DNA of 64,000 nucleotides from an uncultured beta proteobacterium (GCA_903905735.1 CAIVHU010000130.1:23357-87356), one strand, 5' to 3'. Counted from the stretch's first letter, positions 8,933-17,128 are shown. Translations and numbers: made by a program. The notes: generated by a model not told the origin, from the sequence alone.

Positions 8933-9556
8933 TCAGAAACCGGCCAGAGAGCGCAGCGCGCTGGGGTTGATTACGTTCAAAATGCGCCCGGAGCCGCTGA
9001 TCAGGCGACGCTCACGCAGGGTGCGCAGCACACGCGACAGGGTTTCTGGGGCAATGCCCAACTGGGCAGCAATGCTGCGCTTGCGTTGTTGCAGTTCCAC
9101 CGCCAGATCGCCCTTGGCACCAAAGCGCGCATGACTGAGCAGCCATTCGGCACAACGGGCCTCGGCATCCTTGGCCAGACGGCTCATGGCGAACTCGGTT
9201 TGCCTGCGGTGCGCCAGCGCCACATCGTTCAACACTGCCTGTGCGGAGCCCGGCATCTCAGAAATGGCTTTTTTAAAATCGACGGCGGCCACGGTGCACA
9301 TTTGCAGCGACGTGTCTGCGACCGCATCCACCAGATGCGGCAGACCCAGCACGACCGAACTGGCATCGAGCCAACACGGGCCTTCGAGCACGCCGATTTG
9401 ATGTTCCATCTCGTCTGTACCCATGACACCCAGTGCCACGCGGCCAGATTCGATGTAACTCACCTGGTCGGCCTCAAAACCCCGCCGGAGCAAGACTTGA
9501 CCACGACAAAGAGTGCGCGTTTGCGCGAGCGGGTTGATGGTGTGTACTGAGAACAT
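8933..9556 (-). CDS. Crp/Fnr-family transcriptional regulator (FNR-type recognition helix)
   Basis: About 207 residues: an N-terminal cyclic-nucleotide-binding-like beta barrel (GQVLLRRG, SGRVALGVMG) and a C-terminal winged helix with recognition helix PETLSRVLRTLRERRL. The E--SR pattern is that of FNR/ANR/DNR proteins, which read TTGAT half-sites. The four N-terminal cysteines of oxygen-sensing FNR are absent, so it should not carry that 4Fe-4S cluster; a DNR/NnrR-like or other sensor role is possible. The start could be ATG 9556 or GTG 9577; neither has a strong ribosome binding site. A matching FNR-like box lies upstream at 9592-9605, suggesting autoregulation. Confidence 0.85.
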   Translation of the reverse strand: MFSVHTINPLAQTRTLCRGQVLLRRGFEADQVSYIESGRVALGVMGTDEMEHQIGVLEGPCWLDASSVVLGLPHLVDAVADTSLQMCTVAAVDFKKAISEMPGSAQAVLNDVALAHRRQTEFAMSRLAKDAEARCAEWLLSHARFGAKGDLAVELQQRKRSIAAQLGIAPETLSRVLRTLRERRLISGSGRILNVINPSALRSLAGF

Positions 9557-9591
9557 GTTGCGTAATGTGCCGTACACGAAAGTTGACGACC

Positions 9592-9605
9592 TTGAGCTAA
9601 ATCAA
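9592..9605. promoter_or_regulatory. FNR/ANR-type operator between divergent genes
   Basis: TTGAGCTAAATCAA matches TTGAT-N4-ATCAA at nine of ten informative positions. It lies 36 bases upstream of the Crp/Fnr gene start and 88 bases upstream of the deaminase start. Confidence 0.55.
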
Positions 9606-9643
9606 ATAGTCAACAAAATGTGACACTATCAACAAAAATTTTT

Positions 9644-9660
9644 AGTGCGAACATCGCACT
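9644..9660. promoter_or_regulatory. Perfect inverted repeat upstream of the deaminase gene
   Basis: AGTGCG-AACAT-CGCACT is a perfect six-base dyad with five-base spacer, 33 bases before the start at 9693. It may be an operator for a purine-responsive repressor. The cognate protein is not identifiable from this window. Confidence 0.35.
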
Positions 9661-9692
9661 CACCGCCAATCCAAGCACCTGAGCACACCGTC

Positions 9693-11135
9693 ATGCGCAC
9701 CCTGTTGATCAAAAACGCCCGCTGTATCGCCACCTTTGACCATGCCGACGCGGGCATGGCGCGGGAATGGCGTGATGCCTCGCTCTTTGTTCGGGGCCAC
9801 CGCATCGAAGCCATTGGCCCGGTAGCCGATTTGCCACAAACTGCCGATGAAGTGATTGACGCCAGGGGCCATCTGGTCATGCCCGGATTGATCAACACGC
9901 ATCACCACATGTTCCAGAGCCTCACCAGGGCCATTTCCCAGGTGCAAAACGCCGAGCTGTTTGGCTGGCTGCGCGGCCTGTACCCGATCTGGGTCGGGTT
10001 GACCCCGGAAATGATCTATGTCAGCACCCAGATCGCCATGGCCGAACTGCTGCAAAGTGGCTGCACCACCAGCAGTGACCACCTCTACATTTACCCCAAT
10101 GGCGTACGGCTGGACGACAGCATTGAAGCGGCCCGAGACATCGGCATGCGCTTTGTGGCCTCGCGCGGCAGCATGAGCGTGGGCCAGTCGCAAGGCGGTC
10201 TGCCGCCTGACCGCGTGGTGGAAAACGAAGACGCCATCCTCAAAGACACCCAACGGCTGATCGAATCCTGGCATGACGCAAGTCACGGGGCAATGGTGAA
10301 CGTGGCCGTCGCACCGTGCTCGCCGTTTAGCGTCAGCCGGGATTTGATGCGCCAATCTGCCCTGCTGGCACGCAGTCATGAAGTGCGCCTGCACACCCAT
10401 CTGGCCGAGAACGACCACGATCTGGCCTACAGCCGCGAAAAGTTCAACTGCACGCCCACCCAATACGCGCAAGACCTGGGCTGGCTGGGGCACGACGTGT
10501 GGCACGCGCACTGCGTCAAGCTGGACGACGCGGGCATCAGCCTGTTTGCGGCTACGCGCACTGGCGTGGCGCATTGCCCCTGCAGCAACATGCGCCTGGC
10601 ATCAGGCATCGCGCCGATCCGCAAGATGCTCAACGCAGGCGTGTCAGTCGGCTTGGGGGTGGATGGCAGCGCCAGCAACGACGCGGCCCACATGGTCAAC
10701 GAAGCGCGCCAGGCCCTTCTGTTGGCCCGCGTAGGCCGCGCCATGCAGGCGCCAGAAGTACGCACCGATGCCCATGGCCAGCAGCGCACGTTTTTTGGCT
10801 GCGATCTGGGGCCGGCAGAAATGACCGCGCGCGATGCCCTGTCACTGGCCACTCAAGGCGGTGCACAAGTGCTGGGTCGAAGCGACATCGGCCATCTGGC
10901 ACCGGGCATGTGTGCCGATCTGGCACTTTTTGACCTGAACGCGCTGGGCTTTGCGGGCGGTGCGGTGCACGACCCTGTGGGTGCGCTGCTGCTGTGTGCC
11001 AGCCCGCAAGCCGCCTACACGGTGGTCAACGGCCGGGTGGTGGTGCGCCAGGGACAACTCACCACGGTTGACCTCGGCCCGCTGATCGAGAGGCACAACC
11101 ACCTGGCACAACAACTGGCCCAGGCTGCCGCCTGA
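9693..11135 (+). CDS. Amidohydrolase, 8-oxoguanine deaminase type
   Basis: A 480-residue cytosolic metal-dependent deaminase of the TrzA/AtzB-ATZ branch. Metal-ligand and active-site motifs are NTHHHMFQSLTR (about residues 67-78), HTHLAEN (about 232), HAHCV and the late GLGVDGSASND. The NTHHH and SASND forms are characteristic of 8-oxoguanine deaminases and hydroxydechloroatrazine ethylaminohydrolases; plain guanine deaminases look different. Beside xanthine dehydrogenase it would convert 8-oxoguanine to urate, feeding the same pathway; this function is inferred. The start at 9693 (MRTLLIKNARCI) is the normal N-terminus; the frame is open further upstream to 9645 without supporting content. 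Confidence 0.85.
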   Translation: MRTLLIKNARCIATFDHADAGMAREWRDASLFVRGHRIEAIGPVADLPQTADEVIDARGHLVMPGLINTHHHMFQSLTRAISQVQNAELFGWLRGLYPIWVGLTPEMIYVSTQIAMAELLQSGCTTSSDHLYIYPNGVRLDDSIEAARDIGMRFVASRGSMSVGQSQGGLPPDRVVENEDAILKDTQRLIESWHDASHGAMVNVAVAPCSPFSVSRDLMRQSALLARSHEVRLHTHLAENDHDLAYSREKFNCTPTQYAQDLGWLGHDVWHAHCVKLDDAGISLFAATRTGVAHCPCSNMRLASGIAPIRKMLNAGVSVGLGVDGSASNDAAHMVNEARQALLLARVGRAMQAPEVRTDAHGQQRTFFGCDLGPAEMTARDALSLATQGGAQVLGRSDIGHLAPGMCADLALFDLNALGFAGGAVHDPVGALLLCASPQAAYTVVNGRVVVRQGQLTTVDLGPLIERHNHLAQQLAQAAA

Positions 11136-11140
11136 AAATT

Positions 11141-11191
11141 ATCAATTTTGATAGCTGCCAGCCCTTGTCGCAAAAGGGCTGGAGGCCTAAA
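11141..11191 (+). repeat. Interspersed palindromic repeat, copy 3 (between convergent genes)
   Basis: Clearest copy: TTTTGATAGCTG, then the perfect nine-base dyad CCAGCCCTT (11158-11166) and AAGGGCTGG (11174-11182), then AGGCCTAAA. It fills the gap between the convergent deaminase and livF and can act as a stem-loop terminator for both. Confidence 0.8.
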
Positions 11192-11201
11192 GTGCTTAAA
11201 A

Positions 11202-11921
11202 CTATTCGCCCAGGTAAGCAGCCCGCACCTTGGGATCTTTCAGCATGGTTTTGCCGTCGCCCGTCATGGTGATCAGGCCAGAGTCCATGACATAGCCACG
11301 ATCCGCAATGGCTAGCGCGCGGCTCGCATTTTGTTCGACCAGCAGCACCGTCACGCCCTGCGCGTACACATCACGCACCACCTCAAAAATCTTGTCCACC
11401 ATGATGGGTGCCAGTCCCATCGACGGCTCATCCAGCAGCAGCACCTTCGGGCGGCTGATCAGCGCGCGACCCATGGCCAGCATCTGCTGCTCGCCACCGC
11501 TGAGCGTGCCAGCCAGTTGGTCTTTGCGCTCTTTCAGGCGCGGGAAGATGCCAAACACCTTCTCGATATCCAGCAGAATCTCGGCCTTGTCGTTACGGAT
11601 GTAGGCGCCCATTTGCAGGTTTTCCAGAATGGTCATGCGGGTAAAAATGCCGCGACCTTCCGGCACCATGGCCAGGCCCTGCTTGACCAGGTCCCAGGGG
11701 CCTTGGCCACGAATGCTCTTGCCCATGTACTCGATGTCGCCATCGTTGATGGGCAGCGAACCGGTGATGGCCTTCATGGTGGTGGTTTTGCCAGCACCGT
11801 TGGAGCCGATCAGCGACACAAGTTCCCCTTCGTGCACTTCAAAGTCCACGCCCTTGACAGCTTGAATGCCACCATACGCGACCTTGAGGCCTTTTACCTT
11901 CAATAGAGTTTTTGTTGTCAT
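11202..11921 (-). CDS. livF: Branched-chain amino acid type ABC transporter ATPase LivF
   Basis: A 239-residue ABC ATPase with Walker A GSNGAGKTTT, signature LSGGEQQMLAMGRAL and Walker B LLLDEPSMGLAP, plus the C-terminal LVEQNASRAL typical of LivF. Its start at 11921 follows the livG stop by one base. Last gene of livH-livM-livG-livF. The upstream in-frame Met at 11954 lies inside livG and is unlikely. Confidence 0.92.
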   Translation of the reverse strand: MTTKTLLKVKGLKVAYGGIQAVKGVDFEVHEGELVSLIGSNGAGKTTTMKAITGSLPINDGDIEYMGKSIRGQGPWDLVKQGLAMVPEGRGIFTRMTILENLQMGAYIRNDKAEILLDIEKVFGIFPRLKERKDQLAGTLSGGEQQMLAMGRALISRPKVLLLDEPSMGLAPIMVDKIFEVVRDVYAQGVTVLLVEQNASRALAIADRGYVMDSGLITMTGDGKTMLKDPKVRAAYLGE

Positions 11922-11922
11922 A

Positions 11923-12693
11923 TCAATGGCCACCTGTGCCCAAATAGGCTTCAATCACTTTGTCGTTGCGCTGCACATCGGCAGGCGTGCCTTCGGCAAT
12001 CTGTTTGCCGTAGTCCAGCACGGTCACCCGGTCGCACAGGCCCATCACCAGTTTGACATCGTGTTCGATCAGCAAAATGGTGCGGTTGTCGTTGCGGATC
12101 TTGTCGATCAGTTCGCGCAGCAGCACCTTTTCGGTACTGTTCATGCCAGCCGCCGGCTCGTCCAGCGCAATCAATTGGGGGTCAGTGGCCAGGGCACGGG
12201 CAATTTCCAGTCGGCGCTGGTCGCCGTAGCTCAGCGTTCGGGCTTTGAAATCCGCCAGATGACCAATGCCCACATATTCCAGCAGTTCCTGCGCGCGCTG
12301 GGCAATCGCCGCTTCTTCAGCCTTGAAGCCAGGCGTGCGGAACACCGCACCCAAGAGCCCGGAATGGGTGCGCACATGGCGACCCACCATGACGTTTTCC
12401 ACCGCGGTCATCTCGGCAAACAGCCGGATATTCTGAAAAGTGCGGGCAATGCCTGCCTTGGCCACCTGATGTACCGCTGTGGGCTTGTATGCTTTGCCGG
12501 CCAGCTCGAAGGTGCCCGTGTCTGGCGTGTACAGGCCGGTGAGCACGTTGAAAAAAGTGGTTTTGCCGGCACCGTTGGGGCCAATCAGGCCATACACCTG
12601 ACCGCGCTGGATCTGGATGCCCACATCGCTCAGGGCTTGCAAGCCACCAAAGCGCTTGGACACGCCCGTGACGTTAAGAACTAGGTCTGTCAT
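11923..12693 (-). CDS. livG: Branched-chain amino acid type ABC transporter ATPase LivG
   Basis: A 256-residue ABC ATPase: Walker A GPNGAGKTTFF (about 37-47), signature LSYGDQRRLEIARAL, Walker B LIALDEPAAGMN with the LivG-specific AAGMN, and a C-terminal GTPADVQRNDKVIEAYLG tail. Pairs with LivF to power LivH and LivM. Confidence 0.92.
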   Translation of the reverse strand: MTDLVLNVTGVSKRFGGLQALSDVGIQIQRGQVYGLIGPNGAGKTTFFNVLTGLYTPDTGTFELAGKAYKPTAVHQVAKAGIARTFQNIRLFAEMTAVENVMVGRHVRTHSGLLGAVFRTPGFKAEEAAIAQRAQELLEYVGIGHLADFKARTLSYGDQRRLEIARALATDPQLIALDEPAAGMNSTEKVLLRELIDKIRNDNRTILLIEHDVKLVMGLCDRVTVLDYGKQIAEGTPADVQRNDKVIEAYLGTGGH

Positions 12694-12722
12694 TTCTGGT
12701 TATTCCTTTGAGACACTGCCGC

Positions 12723-13805
12723 TCAAGGCTTGGTGCTTGCGAGTGACTTGCCGTGTTCCGGAGCAGGCCACAGACCACGCGGGCGCAACAACATGACGCC
12801 AATCATGGCCGAGGCAATCAACAACTGGCGCAAGATGGCGGCATCGAGGCGCCCGCCAGTCATGCTTTGCAACGGCCCGGCCACATAACGCAGCACCTCC
12901 GGCAAGGCCGACAACGCAATCGCGCCCAGAATGACCCCTGGCAGGTGGCCAATACCACCGAGCACCACCATGGCCACGATCATGATCGACTCCATCAGAC
13001 TGAAGGACTCGGGGGAAATGAAGCCCTGAAATGACGCAAACATGGCCCCGGATACACCGCCAAACGTCGCGCCCATGCCAAACGCCAGCAACTTCAGATT
13101 GCGCGTGTTGATGCCCATCGCCTTAGCGGCAATCTCGTCTTCACGAATGGCCATCCAGGCGCGCCCCACGCGGGACAACTGCAAGCGATGTGAAATGTTC
13201 ACACTGAAAATGACCAACACAAGGAACAGGTAAAAGTACAGCGTCACGGAAGGAATTTCGTAACTTCCGATCTCGATACTGCTGCCAAAACTCATGCCGA
13301 AGAAAGACAGTGAATCAATTTCACCGATCCCTTTGGGGCCGTTGGTGATGTTGAACGGCTGGTCCAGATTGTTCATGAACACACGGATGATCTCGCCAAA
13401 ACCCAGCGTCACGATGGCCAGGTAGTCACCCCGCAGGCGCAAGGTCGGTGCGCCCAGCAGCACACCAAACAAGCCCGCCAAACCGGCAGAGGCCGGAATA
13501 ACGACCCAGATCGGCATGTGCAAGCCGTTCGGGAACATCGCAGCAATGGCTGGAAAGTTCTCACTCAGGTGCGGAGATGCCAGCAAGGCGTACATGTAGG
13601 CACCAATGGCAAAAAACGCCACATAACCCAGATCCAGCAAGCCAGCATATCCCACCACAATGTTCAGGCCCAAGGCCAGCAGCACATACAGCAAAGCCAT
13701 ATCGGCGATACGCACCCAGGCGTTGCCAAAGGTCTGCAGGATCAGCGGGGTCACCAGCAAGCCAATGGCCGCCAGCACAAAGACGATGATTTGTTTTTGT
13801 TTCAC
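12723..13805 (-). CDS. livM: Branched-chain amino acid type ABC transporter permease LivM
   Basis: A 360-residue polytopic membrane protein with the LivM hallmark LGLNIVVGYAGLLDLGYVAFFAIGAY split over residues about 45-70, and the loop SRVGRAWMAIREDEIAAKAMGIN, the ATPase-contact segment (about 215-238). Separated from livG by 29 bases. Confidence 0.92.
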   Translation of the reverse strand: MKQKQIIVFVLAAIGLLVTPLILQTFGNAWVRIADMALLYVLLALGLNIVVGYAGLLDLGYVAFFAIGAYMYALLASPHLSENFPAIAAMFPNGLHMPIWVVIPASAGLAGLFGVLLGAPTLRLRGDYLAIVTLGFGEIIRVFMNNLDQPFNITNGPKGIGEIDSLSFFGMSFGSSIEIGSYEIPSVTLYFYLFLVLVIFSVNISHRLQLSRVGRAWMAIREDEIAAKAMGINTRNLKLLAFGMGATFGGVSGAMFASFQGFISPESFSLMESIMIVAMVVLGGIGHLPGVILGAIALSALPEVLRYVAGPLQSMTGGRLDAAILRQLLIASAMIGVMLLRPRGLWPAPEHGKSLASTKP

Positions 13806-13816
13806 GACTGGTCTCC

Positions 13817-14746
13817 TTATGCCCGATCTGCCACCCGCTCACCCAGCAAGCCCGAGGGACGCAGCGTGAGCACAATGATCAGCACAATGAACGCAAAAAT
13901 ATCGGAGTAATTGCTGCCAAAAACACCACCGGTGATGTCACCGATATAGCCAGCGCCCAAAGACTCGATCAAGCCCAGCGCAATGCCACCTACCACCGCG
14001 CCTGCCAGATTGCCAATGCCGCCGAATACGGCTGCGGTAAAGGCTTTGAGGCCTGGCAGGAAACCCATGGTGTGCTGCACGGTGCCGTAGTTGGCAGCCC
14101 ACATCACCCCGGCAATGGCCGCCAGCACCGCACCAATCACAAAGGTGGCGGAAATCACAAAGTCGGGCTTGACACCCATGAGGGCAGCCACCCGCGGGTT
14201 TTCTGCCGTGGCCCGCATGGCGCGGCCCAGACGGGTGTAATTCACCAGCCACATCAATACGGCGAGCGCCACAGCGGTGCTCGCCAAAATCAGAACCTGG
14301 GTCAACGAGATCACCGCGCCACCGATTTGATACGGCACCATGGGCAGCAGGCTGGGGTAAGGTTTGTAATTGGGTTTCCAGATGATCATGGCCAAGGTCT
14401 GCAGCAGCAGCGACATGCCGATGGCGGTGATCAGCGGTGCCAGCCTCGGGCTGTTGCGCAGCGGCCGGTAGGCCAGTTTTTCAATGCTGAAATTCAAGAC
14501 TGCCGCCACCACACAGGCGATCACCATGGACACCAGGAGGATGATCCAGCCGGGCGTGCCGGGCATGGCATCCTGCATGAGGCCAATGATGCTCCAGCTG
14601 GTCATCGCGCCCACCATCAGCACCTCGCCGTGGGCAAAGTTGATCAGGCCAATGATGCCGTACACCATGGTGTAGCCCAACGCCACCAATGCGTACATAC
14701 TGCCCAACACCAGACCATTGATGATCTGCTGTATCAAGGTATCCAT
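13817..14746 (-). CDS. livH: Branched-chain amino acid type ABC transporter permease LivH
   Basis: A 309-residue LivH-type permease (NGLVLGSMYALVALGYTMVYG and LINFAHGEVLMVGA near the N-terminus, coupling loop TRLGRAMRATAENPRVAALMGV about 173-194). First gene of the livHMGF operon, with GGAGA eight to nine bases before the start. No LivJ/LivK binding protein is encoded in the window, so the ligand is unknown. A sigma-54 promoter lies about 100 bases upstream. Confidence 0.92.
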   Translation of the reverse strand: MDTLIQQIINGLVLGSMYALVALGYTMVYGIIGLINFAHGEVLMVGAMTSWSIIGLMQDAMPGTPGWIILLVSMVIACVVAAVLNFSIEKLAYRPLRNSPRLAPLITAIGMSLLLQTLAMIIWKPNYKPYPSLLPMVPYQIGGAVISLTQVLILASTAVALAVLMWLVNYTRLGRAMRATAENPRVAALMGVKPDFVISATFVIGAVLAAIAGVMWAANYGTVQHTMGFLPGLKAFTAAVFGGIGNLAGAVVGGIALGLIESLGAGYIGDITGGVFGSNYSDIFAFIVLIIVLTLRPSGLLGERVADRA

Positions 14747-14847
14747 AAATATTATTCTCCGAAATTGGCCAAACGCTTTGTCAGCCGGTACGTCAGCTCA
14801 CTGATGGAGCCTGCAAAACCCTGCACTCCAAGTTACACAGTTCGCCA

Positions 14848-14864
14848 AGCAATAAACCTGCCAG
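14848..14864 (-). promoter_or_regulatory. Sigma-54 promoter of livHMGF
   Basis: On the minus strand the sequence reads CTGGCAGGTTTATTGCT, with GG and GC separated by exactly ten bases. It is nearly identical to the xdhA promoter (CTGGCAGGAATCTTGCT). A transcription start about 12 bases downstream would leave a leader of about 90 bases before livH. Confidence 0.7.
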
Positions 14865-15076
14865 AACGATGCCCCGGGGGCTGAAGTGGCCGCGATTGTA
14901 GTCAACGGGCCAACACGGTCAGCAATGCGGATAGCCGGGTTTACCCTTGCCCACCCGCACCATCAGCTGACCTTACGGCACATTAGCGCGGCTCATCAAA
15001 ATCAGGCACAGGTCGCACCCGGCGGCTGCCATCAACGCGTGGAAATGCGCTGGCGCAACCACTGCCAGATTTGTCA

Positions 15077-15094
15077 CCTGTTGCTGGCAACAGG
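15077..15094. promoter_or_regulatory. Perfect palindrome, candidate enhancer site for a sigma-54 activator
   Basis: CCTGTTGC-TG-GCAACAGG has eight-base perfect arms and lies about 110 bases upstream of the predicted start site of the nifX-like gene, a typical enhancer distance. It does not match NifA (TGT-N10-ACA) or NtrC sites, so the activator is unknown. The rest of 14747-15231 shows no credible gene. Confidence 0.4.
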
Positions 15095-15160
15095 ATTCCG
15101 GAGACGCGTTGAAATGCTTTTTATCTATATGAATCAATGATTTATAAATCTATCGCTACA

Positions 15161-15177
15161 TGGCACGACGCTTGCTT
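15161..15177 (+). promoter_or_regulatory. Sigma-54 promoter of the nifX-like gene
   Basis: TGGCACGACGCTTGCTT matches TGGCACG-N4-TTGCW perfectly, with GG at 15162-15163 and GC at 15174-15175. The start site would be near 15187, giving a leader of about 45 bases. Confidence 0.85.
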
Positions 15178-15231
15178 GACGATTAGCCTGCCGCAACATT
15201 CGTTGCTTGCCAACCCACACAAATCCTTATC

Positions 15232-15627
15232 ATGAAAATCGCCGTCACCAGTCAAAACCGCAAAACCATTACCGAACACGCCGGCAAATGCCGCAAGTTC
15301 TGGGTCTATGACATCCAGAACCAGCAAGTTGTCGGCAAAGAGCTTCTGGAACTGCCGCTGGAGCAAAGCTTTCACGAAAGCGCCCAGACCGCCGGCCCGC
15401 AAGCTTCACACCCTCTGGACGGCACGGCGCTGCTGATCGCCGCCAGTGCCGGACGTGGCCTGCAGGCACGTCTGGTGCAAAAAGGCATCCAGGTTGCCGT
15501 CACCACCGAAACCGACCCCGACCACGCGGTGACCGCGTGGCTTAAAGGCACACTACCGCTGGTCACCGAGCCGCCGCACGACTGTGACAGCCACCATGGT
15601 CACGACCATGACCACCATCACGCTTAA
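15232..15627 (+). CDS. NifB/NifX-family iron-molybdenum cluster-binding-like protein with His-rich tail
   Basis: A 131-residue protein of the dinitrogenase cofactor-binding fold (Nitro_FeMo-Co domain, residues about 1-105): MKIAVTSQNRKTITEHAGKC at the N-terminus and GLQARLVQKGIQVAVTTETDPDHAV later. Residues after about 115 form a metal-binding-like tail (CDSHHGHDHDHHHA). Members outside nif clusters are poorly understood and may handle metal clusters. A perfect sigma-54 promoter upstream suggests nitrogen or related stress control. Its TAA stop overlaps the rarA stop in TTAA. Confidence 0.82.
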   Translation: MKIAVTSQNRKTITEHAGKCRKFWVYDIQNQQVVGKELLELPLEQSFHESAQTAGPQASHPLDGTALLIAASAGRGLQARLVQKGIQVAVTTETDPDHAVTAWLKGTLPLVTEPPHDCDSHHGHDHDHHHA

Positions 15628-16958
15628 GGCTTGGAAAGCAATCCTTCTTTGGAGGACTGACGGGCGGCCTGCCCTGCCGCCTCGTTTTGAGCGCGCAAGC
15701 CGCGCATTTTCTCGGCAATTTTGATCTCCAGACCGCGCTCTACCGGCTTGTAAAAGCCCGGCTCAGTCATGCCGTCGGGCAAATAGCGCTCACCCGCCGC
15801 AAAGCCGCCCGCCTCGTCATGCGCATAGCGGTAGCCCTTGCCATAGTCCAGCTGTTTCATGAGCTTGGTCGGTGCGTTGCGAAGGTGCATCGGAACCGGG
15901 CGCGTGCTGTCCTGCTTGACAAACGCCTTGGCCGCGTTGAACGCCTTGTACACCGCATTGCTTTTGGGGGCGATGGCCAGGTACACCACGCACTCGGCCA
16001 GCGCCAACTCACCTTCGGGCGTGCCCAGGCGCTCATAGACCTCGGCGGCGTCCAGCGCCAGTCGCAGGGCACGCGGGTCCGCCAGGCCGATGTCTTCGCT
16101 GGCCATGCGGATCAACCGGCGTGCCATGTATTTGGGGTCGGCACCGCCGTCCAGCATGCGCACCAGCCAGTACAGCGAGGCATCCGGGTCGCTGCCGCGC
16201 ACGCTTTTGTGCAGGGCGCTGATCGTGTCGTAGAACTGTTCACCACCCTTGTCGTAGCGGCGCATACGTTCGCCCAACACCTTGAGCAGCCATTCGTCGG
16301 TGATGTCGCCGCGCTTTTCTTGCGCGGCCGCCACAGCCAGGGTTTCCAGGGTGTTCAAGAGCCGCCGGGCATCTCCATCGGCATACGCCACCAGACGCTC
16401 AATCGCTACATCTTCAATAGCTGTAAGCCCTTGCAGCGTCTGGGCCGAGGCCACTATTTGCTTTAAATCCTCTGGCGTGAGCGCTTGCAACACATACACG
16501 GCCGCACGTGACAGCAAGGCCGAGTTCACTTCGAACGACGGGTTTTCAGTGGTGGCTCCAATGAAAGTGAACAGGCCGCTTTCCACATGAGGCAAAAATG
16601 CGTCCTGCTGGCTCTTGTTGAAGCGATGCACCTCATCCACAAACACCAGTGTGCGCCTGCCTTGCGCCTGCGCTACTTGTGCCTGCTCCACCGCCTCTCG
16701 GATGTCCTTGACACCGCCCAGCACCGCGCTGATGGTGATGAACTGCGCATCAAACGCGGCGGCCATGAGCCGCGCGATAGTCGTCTTGCCGGTGCCCGGC
16801 GGCCCCCAGAGGATGCAACTGTGCGGCTGGCCCGATTCAAACGCCAGCCGCAGCGCCATGCCCTCGCCCAGCATGTGCTGCTGTCCGATGACCGCGGCCA
16901 GCGTTTTGGGGCGCAGGCGCTCGGCGAGAGGCGGATAACGGTGTGACGGTTCTTTCAT
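15624..16958 (-). CDS. rarA: Replication-associated recombination protein A (MgsA/RarA AAA+ ATPase)
   Basis: A 444-residue AAA+ protein of the clamp-loader family acting at stalled forks. Walker A is GPPGTGKTT (about 51-59), Walker B LVFVDEVHRFNKSQQD (about 103-118), followed by GATTENPSFEVNSALLSRA and the C-terminal tetramerisation part (YGKGYRYAHDEAGGFAAGERYLPD). The start at 16958 gives the normal N-terminus. Residues about 166-183 (IVASAQTLQGLTAIEDVA) are encoded by a diverged copy of the interspersed repeat. Confidence 0.93.
   Translation of the reverse strand: MKEPSHRYPPLAERLRPKTLAAVIGQQHMLGEGMALRLAFESGQPHSCILWGPPGTGKTTIARLMAAAFDAQFITISAVLGGVKDIREAVEQAQVAQAQGRRTLVFVDEVHRFNKSQQDAFLPHVESGLFTFIGATTENPSFEVNSALLSRAAVYVLQALTPEDLKQIVASAQTLQGLTAIEDVAIERLVAYADGDARRLLNTLETLAVAAAQEKRGDITDEWLLKVLGERMRRYDKGGEQFYDTISALHKSVRGSDPDASLYWLVRMLDGGADPKYMARRLIRMASEDIGLADPRALRLALDAAEVYERLGTPEGELALAECVVYLAIAPKSNAVYKAFNAAKAFVKQDSTRPVPMHLRNAPTKLMKQLDYGKGYRYAHDEAGGFAAGERYLPDGMTEPGFYKPVERGLEIKIAEKMRGLRAQNEAAGQAARQSSKEGLLSKP
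16411..16462 (+). repeat. Interspersed palindromic repeat, copy 4 (in rarA, diverged)
   Basis: TCAATAGCTGTAAGCCCTTG and CTGGGCCGAGGCCAC align with the consensus over about 40 bases. Coding, on the strand opposite to rarA. Confidence 0.45.
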
Positions 16959-17017
16959 CGACCATGATTGTGGCCCATCGGCTAGGCCGCAGCGCAAAGG
17001 GTCGATATCCTTGAAAC

Positions 17018-17128
17018 TTAAACCGTTGAACTCACCCGTAAACCCAGCGACGATGGAATGGCATCAACGCGGCTCGCCTGCAATGCCTGCGCCAAGGTAT
17101 GCAGGAATAGCTGCAACTCTTCGTTCAT
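17018..17128 (-). other. Small open reading frame of 36 codons, uncertain
   Basis: ATG at 17128 to TAA at 17018 encodes MNEELQLFLHTLAQALQASR and 16 more residues. It has amphipathic helix character but no recognisable family and no clear ribosome binding site. It may be noise or the end of a decayed gene. Confidence 0.2.

Noticed and set aside
13518..13910. Plus-strand open frames over livM and livH
   Set aside because: Shadows of the liv permease genes; no ribosome binding site or domain.
14886..15140. 84-codon plus-strand open frame in the livH-nifX gap
   Set aside because: No family resemblance, poor start context, and it runs through the palindromic enhancer candidate.
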